Assembly: GCA_002070115.1 (NCBI GenBank)
Contig: MWCO01000046.1
Span: forward strand, 1 to 47,406
DNA: 47,406 bases
Direction: 5' to 3'
From: Deltaproteobacteria bacterium ADurb.Bin207
Lineage (GTDB): Bacteria; Myxococcota_A; Polyangia; Polyangiales; Polyangiaceae
Each line of letters starts with the position of its first letter. Position 1 is the stretch's first letter. Below are positions 1 to 7,425 of the stretch, in pieces. The notes beneath the pieces were generated by a model. It was not told where the DNA came from and ran no database searches. It saw only the letters and a list, made by a program, of their open reading frames with translations. Made by a program: the position numbers and the translations under genes.

Positions 1-391
1 ATCCAATTATTACATATATTGTCGATTACAACGTAATCTGGCGCTTGTTCCTCTCCCGTTTGCGAAATCTACGTTCAATGGGATGGTCGGTGAATGACAA
101 AGACAGGTAAGCCTTCCCCCATTGTCCACGACGAATACGAAACACTGGCGCTAGCTATGGCGTTGTTGCGCCGTGCCTTCGCCAACCCTGCGGAATCATA
201 TTGAGTTATTTTGACAGCCTACCGTGGAGTCATGAGAGGCGGATTCGAGGTAAACCGGGCGTATCTACCCATAATAATTGACGATTATCAGCTATCCAAC
301 CACGATCGCATAACCTTCCCTAATATCCGGGACCGGAAGTTCATTCCGAATATCGTGGACATGGATTGCCACTTGCCTATAGTGAACAGGC
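1..391. other. Left-edge region without a confident gene
   Basis: This stretch is more AT-rich than most of the window and holds no long reading frame. On the + strand a frame open from the left edge stops at 95-97. A 36-codon frame starts at 94 (ATG overlapping that TGA) and ends at 204. The ATGA overlap is the kind seen in operons, so the tail of a gene plus a very small gene is possible. However, neither peptide is recognisable and codon use is not distinctive. A decayed mobile-element flank is equally likely, given the transposase-like fragment that follows. Confidence 0.3.
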
Positions 392-844
392 ATGAGGGCT
401 ATCCAGATCAGCGACCAGGAACGTCGTCGGCTCGAGAAAACCGTGAACCAAAGGACGGCGCCCGCCGGGCTCGTGCGGCGGATCAAGGCGATTTTGATGA
501 TACAGCAGGGCCACCGGCCCGTGGATATTGCCGATGCTCTGGGCGTGAGCGACCGGTGGGTGCGCAAATGGCGTGGCCGCTGGCAAGCTGCTCCGCAACT
601 CGAATCGCTGTACGAGCGAGAACGCCCCGGACGACCGCCCGTCATCAGCCAGCAAACCCGTCGCGAGGTGATCAACATCGCTAGCAGTCGCCCTGAATAT
701 GACAGCGATTCGCGAAGGACCACCTGGTCGCAAGAGCAAATTGCCGACGAGCTGGAGCGAAAAACCGCGGTGAAGATCAGTCGAAGCTCCGTGCAGCGAA
801 TCCTCGGCGAGCGGGGACAGCGTTCCTCTCGGCGTCGGCAGTGA
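392..844 (+). pseudogene. IS630-type transposase N-terminal HTH fragment
   Basis: The 150-residue product has two helix-turn-helix units. One lies around residues 20-55 (the segment with VDIADALGVSDRWVRKW). A second, winged-helix-like unit lies around residues 80-140, with TWSQEQIADEL and SRSSVQRIL. This layout is the DNA-binding half of IS630/Tc1-type transposases. Full-length members run to about 340 residues, with a DDE catalytic domain after this point. Here the frame stops after an Arg-rich tail (RSSRRRQ), and no DDE-like frame follows before the next gene. It is therefore probably an IS remnant. A domesticated stand-alone DNA-binding protein cannot be excluded, because the frame is intact. 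No terminal inverted repeats were recognised. Confidence 0.65.
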
Positions 845-947
845 TTGCCCATCGCGAATTCGGCCGGGACCTGGCTTCGAAAGCCAGACCGATGGGTTCG
901 ACCTGTGGTAGTCCTGCACTCGCGTCGAACCTGCGCAGGAGTCTCCC

Positions 948-1370
948 ATGGCCTATACCATCGATCAACTGAAGCCGGGCATGTCGGCCAGTACCTCCAA
1001 AACCGTCACCGAGACGGATGTCATCTTGTTTTCCGGTATTTCCACTGACGTCAATCCCGCCCATCTCGATGAGCAATACTGCAAGACCACCAAGTTTGGC
1101 ACCCGCATTGCCCACGGCCTGCTGTCTGCCGGATTCATCTCGGCGACCTTGGCCAACAAACTACCCGGACCGGGCACCATCTACCTGTCACAAACCCTGC
1201 GTTTCAAAGCCCCTGTCAAAATAGGGGATACCGTCACCGCCACCGTGACCGTTCGGGAAATCAATACGGAGAAAAATCGCGTCACCCTCGATACCGTTTG
1301 CACCGTCGCGGGTAACACCGTCATCGAAGGGGAATGCCTGGTGATGCCTCCGATGGCTCCGGCCCCTTGA
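948..1370 (+). CDS. MaoC-family (R)-specific enoyl-CoA hydratase
   Basis: A single-domain hotdog-fold hydratase of 140 residues, the usual length for PhaJ-like (R)-specific enoyl-CoA hydratases. These add water to trans-2-enoyl-CoA to give (R)-3-hydroxyacyl-CoA. The catalytic hydratase motif is visible as DVNPAHLDEQ (Asp and His of the D-x-N-x-x-H pattern, near residue 35), followed by RIAHGLLSAG. A good ribosome site, AGGAG, lies seven bases before the ATG. It stands alone between an IS fragment and a convergent lipoprotein gene, so the pathway is not shown by context. Possible roles are fatty-acid breakdown, polyhydroxyalkanoate supply or a short-chain fermentation route. Family assignment is firm; substrate is not known. 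Confidence 0.9.
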   Translation: MAYTIDQLKPGMSASTSKTVTETDVILFSGISTDVNPAHLDEQYCKTTKFGTRIAHGLLSAGFISATLANKLPGPGTIYLSQTLRFKAPVKIGDTVTATVTVREINTEKNRVTLDTVCTVAGNTVIEGECLVMPPMAPAP

Positions 1371-1406
1371 AACCGGTTTCCGTATTTCCATAACATATTG
1401 AAAATA

Positions 1407-1421
1407 TTGCTATATTAGCAA
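1407..1421. terminator. AT-rich hairpin downstream of the hydratase gene
   Basis: A perfect 6-bp inverted repeat (TTGCTA / TAGCAA) with a 3-base loop lies 37 bases after the hydratase stop codon, in an AT-rich patch. The stem is weak and no T-run follows directly, so its role as a terminator is tentative. Confidence 0.3.
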
Positions 1422-1502
1422 GTCCCTCCTCGTTCGGCCCCAGAAGTATGCTCCGGGCGTTGCCCCATCGTATGGCATCGGTCTTTGGCCGGGTTGTCAG
1501 TA

Positions 1503-1532
1503 GGGGGGGCTTGGGTTGGGGTTTCGGGGGGG
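1503..1532 (+). other. G-quadruplex-forming motif
   Basis: Four guanine tracts of 7, 3, 4 and 7 bases (1503-1509, 1513-1515, 1518-1521, 1526-1532) are separated by loops of 3, 2 and 4 bases. This fits the standard G3+N1-7 quadruplex rule on the + strand. It sits between two convergent gene ends, where it could slow polymerase or help end transcription. The sequence pattern is certain; folding and function are inferred. Confidence 0.6.
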
Positions 1533-1657
1533 CGCCTGTTCTGGCGTGGGGCTGGGCGGTTGTGCGGCGCAATCCGGGTCTTCCAAGGCTGGACGAGCCG
1601 CTCGGACGATGGACGGCATCGCTATCCGTATCCGTATACAATTCACGGGCAGGGGGT

Positions 1658-1676
1658 CCATGCATGCCATGCATGG
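1658..1676. repeat. 19-bp perfect palindrome built on ATGCAT
   Basis: CCATGCATG and CATGCATGG flank a single C, giving a 9-bp inverted repeat with a 1-base centre. Each arm contains ATGCAT. It lies about 58 bases beyond the stop codon of the lipoprotein gene on the - strand. It could be a protein-binding site, a hairpin or a genome-wide repeat; nothing in the window decides. Confidence 0.55.
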
Positions 1677-1733
1677 TGATAAACGAGCGGCGGCAGCACC
1701 TCGACGCGGGTGATCTGGGGGTGTTCTGGCCGG

Positions 1734-2630
1734 TCATTGGAAAGAACAGACCGAGAATTGTTTCTTGATCTCGGCTCGGATGTCGCCGAAGGGAGTGTTG
1801 GACGGATGGTACAAAGTGATGTTGGAGCCGTTGAATTCGAGTTCGCCTCCGTCCGCGGCCTCTGTGTTGATCGCATGGGTCACCTCGATCAGCCCGAGGC
1901 CGATGGCAGCCACGCAGAAAACGAAAAAATTATCAGAAACATCCATGACGAATAGTTGCGCTGGGGCCTGTCGCGTGGGGCCCAGGACGATGGGGCCGCT
2001 TGTCACCACGGGTGATGAAAACAGCACGGCAACAGCGGGAGAGGCATACTTCTGCGTGTCGGTGATGGTTTGCTGTATGACATCCAAGCCTTCGGAGAGT
2101 GCGTGGGTAGCGAACGCCCGGGTGAACTGTCCCGCGGGAGGAATCGGTGCGTAGGCGGTGGTATAGACGCCCAAGAAAGCGGGGCCCTGTTGGACACCGT
2201 TTTCATGGTCTTGCACGTATTGGTCGTCCAGCAGTCTATTGAAATCGAGGATGAAATCCGTGTGGAAATCGGCTTGATAGATCATGCCATAGACCATGTT
2301 GGAACCGCCGCCGGTGCCTGCCAAGCCTCCAAGGCCGCCGGAGCCGGCCGTTTCTTTTCCGCCGGAACCGGCTGCTCCGCCACCCGACGTTCCTCCGCCA
2401 TCGTCGCCACCCGAGCCTGCGGCAGCCCCCACGTTACCGTCGAAACCACCGTCCGAACCCCCGAAACCACCGTCCGAACCGTCGGAACCACTGTCCGAGC
2501 CTCCGCTGGCATAGGCTGCATCGATGGATGAATCGTCGCCCCCCAAAAAACCATCCAATGGTTCTCCAAGCCTACAGGATGATAGGCTCAGCAGACCATG
2601 TAGCACCAGCGCAACAGGCTTATTGGCCAC
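1734..2630 (-). CDS. Gly/Ser-rich putative lipoprotein
   Basis: About 298 residues from a GTG start at 2630. That start gives a short hydrophobic leader ending in LSLSSC, an acceptable lipobox with Cys near residue 19. The open frame continues upstream to an ATG at 2924, but the extra N-terminus is Pro/Arg/Lys-rich and unlike a secreted protein, so GTG is preferred. AAGGA lies about 11 bases before it. After the leader comes an acidic stretch, then a roughly 75-residue linker of Gly/Ser/Asp repeats, then a compact C-terminal domain of about 170 residues that starts near MVYGMIYQADF. That domain is not recognised. Gly-rich linkers like this are common in myxobacterial surface lipoproteins. It is probably anchored in the outer membrane; function unknown. 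Confidence 0.6.
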   Translation of the reverse strand: MANKPVALVLHGLLSLSSCRLGEPLDGFLGGDDSSIDAAYASGGSDSGSDGSDGGFGGSDGGFDGNVGAAAGSGGDDGGGTSGGGAAGSGGKETAGSGGLGGLAGTGGGSNMVYGMIYQADFHTDFILDFNRLLDDQYVQDHENGVQQGPAFLGVYTTAYAPIPPAGQFTRAFATHALSEGLDVIQQTITDTQKYASPAVAVLFSSPVVTSGPIVLGPTRQAPAQLFVMDVSDNFFVFCVAAIGLGLIEVTHAINTEAADGGELEFNGSNITLYHPSNTPFGDIRAEIKKQFSVCSFQ

Positions 2631-2981
2631 GGACGAAATGTTCCTTGCGAGAACGCTGCTGTCAACAACTGCCTTTCCATGACCGTCCTTGCCCTTGGAA
2701 CGGGGTGATGTTTTCAGGCAAAAGGTGAAGAAGCCATTGGCGAGAGGTGGGCTTGCCAGGAAGGCATATTTCGGGGTGGATCGAGTCGCAGGGGTTGGCT
2801 GCCGTGCATGGAGCCAAGCTGCTGTGAACTCGATGTCCTTCGGTGGTGGTGGGTGAAGATGTCGAAATCGCGGCGCGCCCGGGCCCCTGCTGGTTGGCGC
2901 GAACGCTTTTTGCCTGGTGGGCAAGGTGGGAAACGAACCTGAGGAGGGTTGATTTCTGTCTATCCATTTATGGATAATCGA
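2631..2981. other. Region upstream of the Gly-rich lipoprotein
   Basis: If the lipoprotein starts at 2630, these 351 bases are non-coding and carry its promoter and the 3' flank of the ABC ATPase gene, which reads the same way. No clear promoter, hairpin or T-run was found. The in-frame extension of the lipoprotein gene to 2924 leaves open that part of this stretch is translated. Confidence 0.35.
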
Positions 2982-3962
2982 TCACGATGATGCCGCGGTC
3001 TCCGCCTGGGTCGTCTCTGATTCCTCGGAAAACGCTCGCTTCACAAACAGCTCTTCCAGGGTCTCTCTTCGCGGCGCCACCTCCACCACCCGGACCTTCC
3101 CTTCCAAAGCTGCTGAAAGCACGGAGGCAACCGCCTCGTCGCCTTTGGCTTCCACGCGCAGCACCGCTTCCGGAGGCCGCGCCAAGACTCCATGTTTCCC
3201 CTCGAGCCGTCCATGAAGTTGCTGCAACGCTTCCGGCTCCCCCGCCAACAAGATGTCTGTGAACAGGCCTTCTCGATGCAGCAGCGCATCGATCTTGCCT
3301 TCGACGACGACCTGACCTTTTCGAAGGATCGTTACCTGATCGCACATGGACTCGACATCGCTGAGAATATGGCTCGAGAAAAACACCGTTCGTCCCTGGG
3401 CCCGTTCTTCGAGGATGATGTCACGCACCTCTTTGCGCCCCACCGGATCGAGCCCGCTCATCGGTTCATCGAGAATGAGAAGGTCCGGTTCATGGACCAG
3501 CGCGGCGGCCAGGCACGTTCGTTGAAGCATGCCTTTGGACAGCCGCTGCACGGGACGATCCGCCGCGTAGGCGATTCCTACCCGTTCGAGCACCTGCCCC
3601 GTGCGTTTGCGAAGGGCCTGGGCTCCCATTCCCGAAAGACGACCGCACATCGTCACGAACTCGAGTGGTGTAAGATATGGATAAACATAAGGATTTTCTG
3701 GAAGGAACCCCAGTCGACGACGTGCTTCGGGCGCTGGCACGCGCTTGCCCAGCACCCACGCTTGCCCATCGGTAGCCGTGATCAATCCGGTTAGAATCTT
3801 GATGCCGGTCGTTTTGCCGGCGCCATTGGGGCCGAGAAAGCCGAATATGCTTCCTTGACCGACTTCGAACGACACGCCCCGAAGAGCGTCGACCCGTTTT
3901 CGAAAAAAACCATGCCGAAATGTCTTGGAAAGATGTTGAACCTGAATGACCGCGGCGCTCAC
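2982..3962 (-). CDS. ABC transporter ATP-binding protein
   Basis: A 326-residue ABC ATPase. Residues 1-235 form the nucleotide-binding domain, with Walker [10 protein letters not shown] (about residues 45-53), signature LSKGM, and Walker B LLILDEP followed by the D-loop SGLDP. A switch His is seen in FSSHIL. The arrangement, with a C-terminal accessory region of about 90 residues, is that of the CcmA/NatA-like ABC-2 export ATPases, for example those serving gliding-type or multidrug exporters. It would couple ATP hydrolysis to a membrane permease on the inner face of the cytoplasmic membrane. No permease gene lies on either side; the neighbours are a lipoprotein gene and, divergently, an OmpA-like gene. 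The partner must be encoded elsewhere. Substrate unknown. Confidence 0.92.
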   Translation of the reverse strand: MSAAVIQVQHLSKTFRHGFFRKRVDALRGVSFEVGQGSIFGFLGPNGAGKTTGIKILTGLITATDGQAWVLGKRVPAPEARRRLGFLPENPYVYPYLTPLEFVTMCGRLSGMGAQALRKRTGQVLERVGIAYAADRPVQRLSKGMLQRTCLAAALVHEPDLLILDEPMSGLDPVGRKEVRDIILEERAQGRTVFFSSHILSDVESMCDQVTILRKGQVVVEGKIDALLHREGLFTDILLAGEPEALQQLHGRLEGKHGVLARPPEAVLRVEAKGDEAVASVLSAALEGKVRVVEVAPRRETLEELFVKRAFSEESETTQAETAASS

Positions 3963-4244
3963 GAATTAGCCTCTGCCCCATCTTACTACACGGCCCCGAA
4001 AGATGCGCTCCGACCTGAACCGTCGGCTCGACAACCCTCATGATCCGCCACAAACCATGCAGATTCGGACAAGCCCATCGAAAATGGTCCGTAGGACCCC
4101 TTCTGAGCCCAGAAACGTCATCGAGCCCTGACCGGAAGAAACGATTCCTTTGAGCAACTGTCCCAAACAGTGGTACAACCGCGACCCATCGACCCGTACC
4201 GTCCCTCTTTGGGGGCGCAAACCGAATTGGGCATGTGAGGAGCG

Positions 4245-6563
4245 ATGCATACGACCATGAAAACTGCCACCTCTTGGCTTCCCGTCCTTCTCGCCGTGGG
4301 TTGGAGCGTGCAAGCGCAAGGGCAAACCCCGCCAACCTATTACTCACCCGGCAGCCCTTCGTCGGAGCCAGCCCCCGCGGAGCCCACTGCCGCGCAACCT
4401 GCTGCTCCCGCACCCCAAGCACAACCTGCGCCTGCAACCGCTCCTTCCGCGGGCGCATCGGCTTCCGGAAGCTGGTCCTTCGCTTCCGGCTTCGATGGCG
4501 ATGCTTCCGGCTCCGGCTCCGCTGGCGCCAAGGCTCCCATGTCCGACGAACAGGCTTACCAATGGCGTCTTCAGTCTCTCAAATTGCATAACAACATTTA
4601 TGGTTCCACCGGCTTGTTGCGCATTTCCGATGCTGGAAGCGGTGCGGAAGGCACCTTCCGTATCGCCCTTCTCGCGGATTGGTTTACGACATCTTCCTTC
4701 CTTTGCACGGAAGATAGGCCCTGTGGAAAGGCCACCGAAGACGACGCCACGCACTTCGGTACGAGTCTATCCCTATCCGTTACACCACTTCCCTATCTCG
4801 AAGCGTTTGCATCCTTCCGCTCGTTTGCCAATTCCAACAGCGAGGGGAGACCCGAACTGCTTCAGGTGCTCGGAGACTCCATCATCGGTCTGAAAGCGTT
4901 CACACCCGCCGAGCCCAACAAACTCTTCCGATTCGGTGGAGAAGCGCAATTGCTCCTTCTCAACGGAACCGGTGGTGTCGGACTCGATGGGAAAGGAACT
5001 GGACTTCGCCTCCGCGCCCTATCCACTGTCGACTTCGCCGCGATGGAAGACGCTATCCCGATGCGGATATACGGCAACCTCGGCTACCGCCTCGACAATA
5101 GCGCGCAAGTCGTCGCCGATACCGAAGAGGCCCGCGGTAACATGCCCATCACACGCATCGAGCGATTTGGTTTGGGAATCAACCGCACCGACTTCGTGGA
5201 AATCGGCCTGGGAGTCGAAGGTACCTTCGAGTATATTCGTCCCTTCCTCGCCTATACCGTGGATCTTCCCCTCAACCGACAGGACTACGTTTGCCACAAG
5301 GGCAAGGCCACCACACGAGCGTTCCACGACGCATGCCTTGGGGAAAACCAGACCTTCGCCTACATGCCATCGCGGTTGACCATCGGAGCACGGGGGTATC
5401 CCGTGCTCAAAGGTTTTGCGCCGATGGCTGCTCTCGATATCGGCGTGACTGGCACGAGTGACTTTCTCGAAGAAGTCGCGCCGCAGGCGCCGTGGACTCT
5501 GTATTTCGGGCTTGGATATGCTTTCGATACGGCCGAGCCCGAACCGATCGTCAAAACCCAGCAGGTCGAAAAAGTCGTTCAACTCGCTCCACCTCCCCAA
5601 TTCGTCATCCGTGGCAAAGTCTTCGAAAAAGGAACCACGACACCCGTCGCCAACGCGATCATCACATTGCCTGGAAGCATGGCCGGCGGTTTTGCCACCG
5701 GTTCCGAAGGCGTGTTCGAAACGAGAAGTGTGCAGCCCGGTGCCTATACCCTGTCCATCACCGCGGAAGGGTATCACCCCGGACAATGCACCGCGCAGGT
5801 GGAAACTCGTCAATCTGCTCAAGACCCGTTCGGCGTTCCCCCATCGCCCAGCGCGGATGCCTCGGCAACCGCTTCTTCCGCACCCATCATCACCGAGATC
5901 ACATGCGAACTCGAAGCCCTGCCGCGAATGGGTAATATCGTGGGGCGAGTCATGGACGCCGCAACCAGCTCCGGTGTCGCCAATGCCTCCGTCGTCGTGA
6001 CCGATGCACAAGGAAAAGAACATCGTGTAACGACCGATGGCAGCGGCAACTTCCGACTCGACGGGGTTGTCCCCGGTGCCGTCAAGGTCCAAACCGAGGC
6101 CGAAAAGTACTTGCTGAGCACCGAGTCCGCGAATGTCGAGCCGAGAAAAGACGCTCAGGTGAACATCAATCTCAACGCTCGGCCCAAACAATCCAACGTC
6201 GTCGTCACCCAAACCCAAATCATCATCCGCAAACAAATCAACTTCGAAACCGATTCGGCCGTGATCAAAGGCGACTCTACCAGCCTGATGCAAGAAATCG
6301 CCGACGTCATCGCTCGCAATCCGAGTATCAAACTCGTCGAAGTCCAAGGGCATACGGATAACACCGGCACGCGCGAGCATAACCAGGAATTGAGCGAGCG
6401 ACGCGCCAATGCGGTCAAGGATTGGCTCGTGGCAAACGGCATCGAGGCAAGTCGTCTCGAAGCAACCGGGTATGGTCAAACACGACCCATCGCTCCCAAC
6501 GTTACCGCAGCCAACCGCGCCAAAAATCGACGCGTCCAATTCGTCATCAAAGAACGCCAATAG
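4245..6563 (+). CDS. OmpA-family outer-membrane protein with Cna/carboxypeptidase-regulatory-like repeats
   Basis: A 772-residue envelope protein. It has a signal peptide (about residues 1-25, cleavage near VQAQG) and a Pro/Ala/Gln-rich linker (about 30-75). A large middle region (about 90-440) follows, rich in alternating strands and likely to form a beta-barrel. Next come two carboxypeptidase regulatory-like beta-sandwich repeats (about 450-525 and 560-640), each with the G-x-V-x(n)-A-x-V pattern. The protein ends in an OmpA peptidoglycan-binding domain (about 660-772) with NFETDSAVIK, EVQGHTDNTG and LSERRANAVKDWL. It probably links the outer membrane to peptidoglycan, with the repeats in the periplasm. 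GAGGAG lies very close to the first ATG; a second ATG at 4257 would shorten the signal peptide by four residues. The following lipoprotein gene starts 12 bases after the stop. Confidence 0.85.
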   Translation: MHTTMKTATSWLPVLLAVGWSVQAQGQTPPTYYSPGSPSSEPAPAEPTAAQPAAPAPQAQPAPATAPSAGASASGSWSFASGFDGDASGSGSAGAKAPMSDEQAYQWRLQSLKLHNNIYGSTGLLRISDAGSGAEGTFRIALLADWFTTSSFLCTEDRPCGKATEDDATHFGTSLSLSVTPLPYLEAFASFRSFANSNSEGRPELLQVLGDSIIGLKAFTPAEPNKLFRFGGEAQLLLLNGTGGVGLDGKGTGLRLRALSTVDFAAMEDAIPMRIYGNLGYRLDNSAQVVADTEEARGNMPITRIERFGLGINRTDFVEIGLGVEGTFEYIRPFLAYTVDLPLNRQDYVCHKGKATTRAFHDACLGENQTFAYMPSRLTIGARGYPVLKGFAPMAALDIGVTGTSDFLEEVAPQAPWTLYFGLGYAFDTAEPEPIVKTQQVEKVVQLAPPPQFVIRGKVFEKGTTTPVANAIITLPGSMAGGFATGSEGVFETRSVQPGAYTLSITAEGYHPGQCTAQVETRQSAQDPFGVPPSPSADASATASSAPIITEITCELEALPRMGNIVGRVMDAATSSGVANASVVVTDAQGKEHRVTTDGSGNFRLDGVVPGAVKVQTEAEKYLLSTESANVEPRKDAQVNINLNARPKQSNVVVTQTQIIIRKQINFETDSAVIKGDSTSLMQEIADVIARNPSIKLVEVQGHTDNTGTREHNQELSERRANAVKDWLVANGIEASRLEATGYGQTRPIAPNVTAANRAKNRRVQFVIKERQ

Positions 6564-6575
6564 CCCCATTTTATC

Positions 6576-7265
6576 GTGCATCTCCGCGTCATCTTCCTTC
6601 TTTTCGTGAGCCTGCTCGCGGCTTCCTGTGAGGGAAAAGAACCGCCTGGCGCCACGATGACCCCTTCGACCGGGCTCGCCAGGGCTTCTGCCAGTGCCCA
6701 GGAAAACCCAATCTTTCCGGTTACTTCCTCATCCACCGGCGCGCTTGCCTCCTCGGCCGGGCCACCGTCCTCCGCGGTTTCGAGCCCAGCCGTTTCGGCT
6801 GCCTCCAGCGCGGCCGTCATCGATGGGAAAAACGAAACCAAGCCCCCCCACACCTCAGAATTTCTCGAATCACAAGGTCGCGCTTTGCTCGATGCCATCG
6901 TTTTCGACGATGTTTCCAAAGCGAATGATTTCTTTTTTCCCCGCGAGCCGTTCACCCCACTCAAAGACGTCAAAGAACCCGACCGATATTGGAAACACCT
7001 GTACCGCGCCTACGAACAGGATATTCATAAACTCCATCGGCGGCACCGCGACTGGTCCGGCGTCGCCTTCGAATCGATCGAGCCTGGAACCCCACCCGCT
7101 TGGGTTCCACCGGGAGACGAAGCCAACAAAATCGGATACCATCGCTCTTGGGGCACGAAACTGCGCTATCGTCTGGAGGGCAAGCTATATACGGTGAAAA
7201 TCCATACCGTCATTTCTTGGCAGGGAAGATGGTACATCACCCACTTGCTGCCGTGGAAAAAGTAA
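6576..7265 (+). CDS. Putative lipoprotein of unknown function
   Basis: A 229-residue product from a GTG start, 12 bases after the OmpA-type gene and so probably co-transcribed. The leader runs to LLAASC, a good lipobox with Cys at about residue 18. A low-complexity Ala/Ser/Pro linker follows to about residue 90. The remaining 140 residues form a compact Trp- and Tyr-rich domain (YWKHLYRAYEQDIHKLHRRH and then WQGRWYITHLLPWKK at the end). The C-terminal domain is not recognised. Its pairing with an OmpA-like protein suggests an outer-membrane or periplasmic role; this is inference from position only. Confidence 0.7.
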   Translation: MHLRVIFLLFVSLLAASCEGKEPPGATMTPSTGLARASASAQENPIFPVTSSSTGALASSAGPPSSAVSSPAVSAASSAAVIDGKNETKPPHTSEFLESQGRALLDAIVFDDVSKANDFFFPREPFTPLKDVKEPDRYWKHLYRAYEQDIHKLHRRHRDWSGVAFESIEPGTPPAWVPPGDEANKIGYHRSWGTKLRYRLEGKLYTVKIHTVISWQGRWYITHLLPWKK

Positions 7266-7425
7266 GCTCGAAGCGTTTCTGAATGGCATTTTCCCCCTGA
7301 TAACGTTCTTCGCTTGCGCTGCTGCTTGACAGTTCCCGGCCCGCGGCACCATTTCGCCATCACCGATGCAGCGAATCCCACCGGGGGCTTCCAATCAGCG
7401 CCTAGCCCTTGCTATGGTGGTCGCC

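Larger units (their letters stand above)
1371..1733. other. Structured convergent intergenic region
   Basis: This gap separates the 3' ends of the hydratase gene (+) and a lipoprotein gene (-). It holds no convincing gene; the small frames here are shadows of a G-rich strand. It does hold three structural elements listed separately: an AT-rich hairpin, a four-tract G-quadruplex motif and a 19-bp palindrome. A short tandem hexamer (TATCCG twice, then TATACA) lies at about 1623-1640. A small RNA is possible but not shown. Confidence 0.5.

Noticed and set aside
16..204. Partial operon at the left edge
   Set aside because: The ATGA overlap at 94-97 is suggestive, but both peptides are too short and unrecognisable to call as genes.
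3490..4458. A 322-codon frame on the - strand overlapping the ABC ATPase
   Set aside because: It shares the strand and is out of frame with the ABC gene, has Arg/Ser-rich antisense-like composition, and extends across the OmpA-gene start. The ATPase motifs are in the other frame.
5019..6581. A 520-codon open frame on the - strand
   Set aside because: It lies wholly opposite the OmpA-family gene, whose signal peptide and OmpA domain are clear. The antisense protein has no recognisable domain and the composition expected of an antisense shadow in GC-rich DNA.
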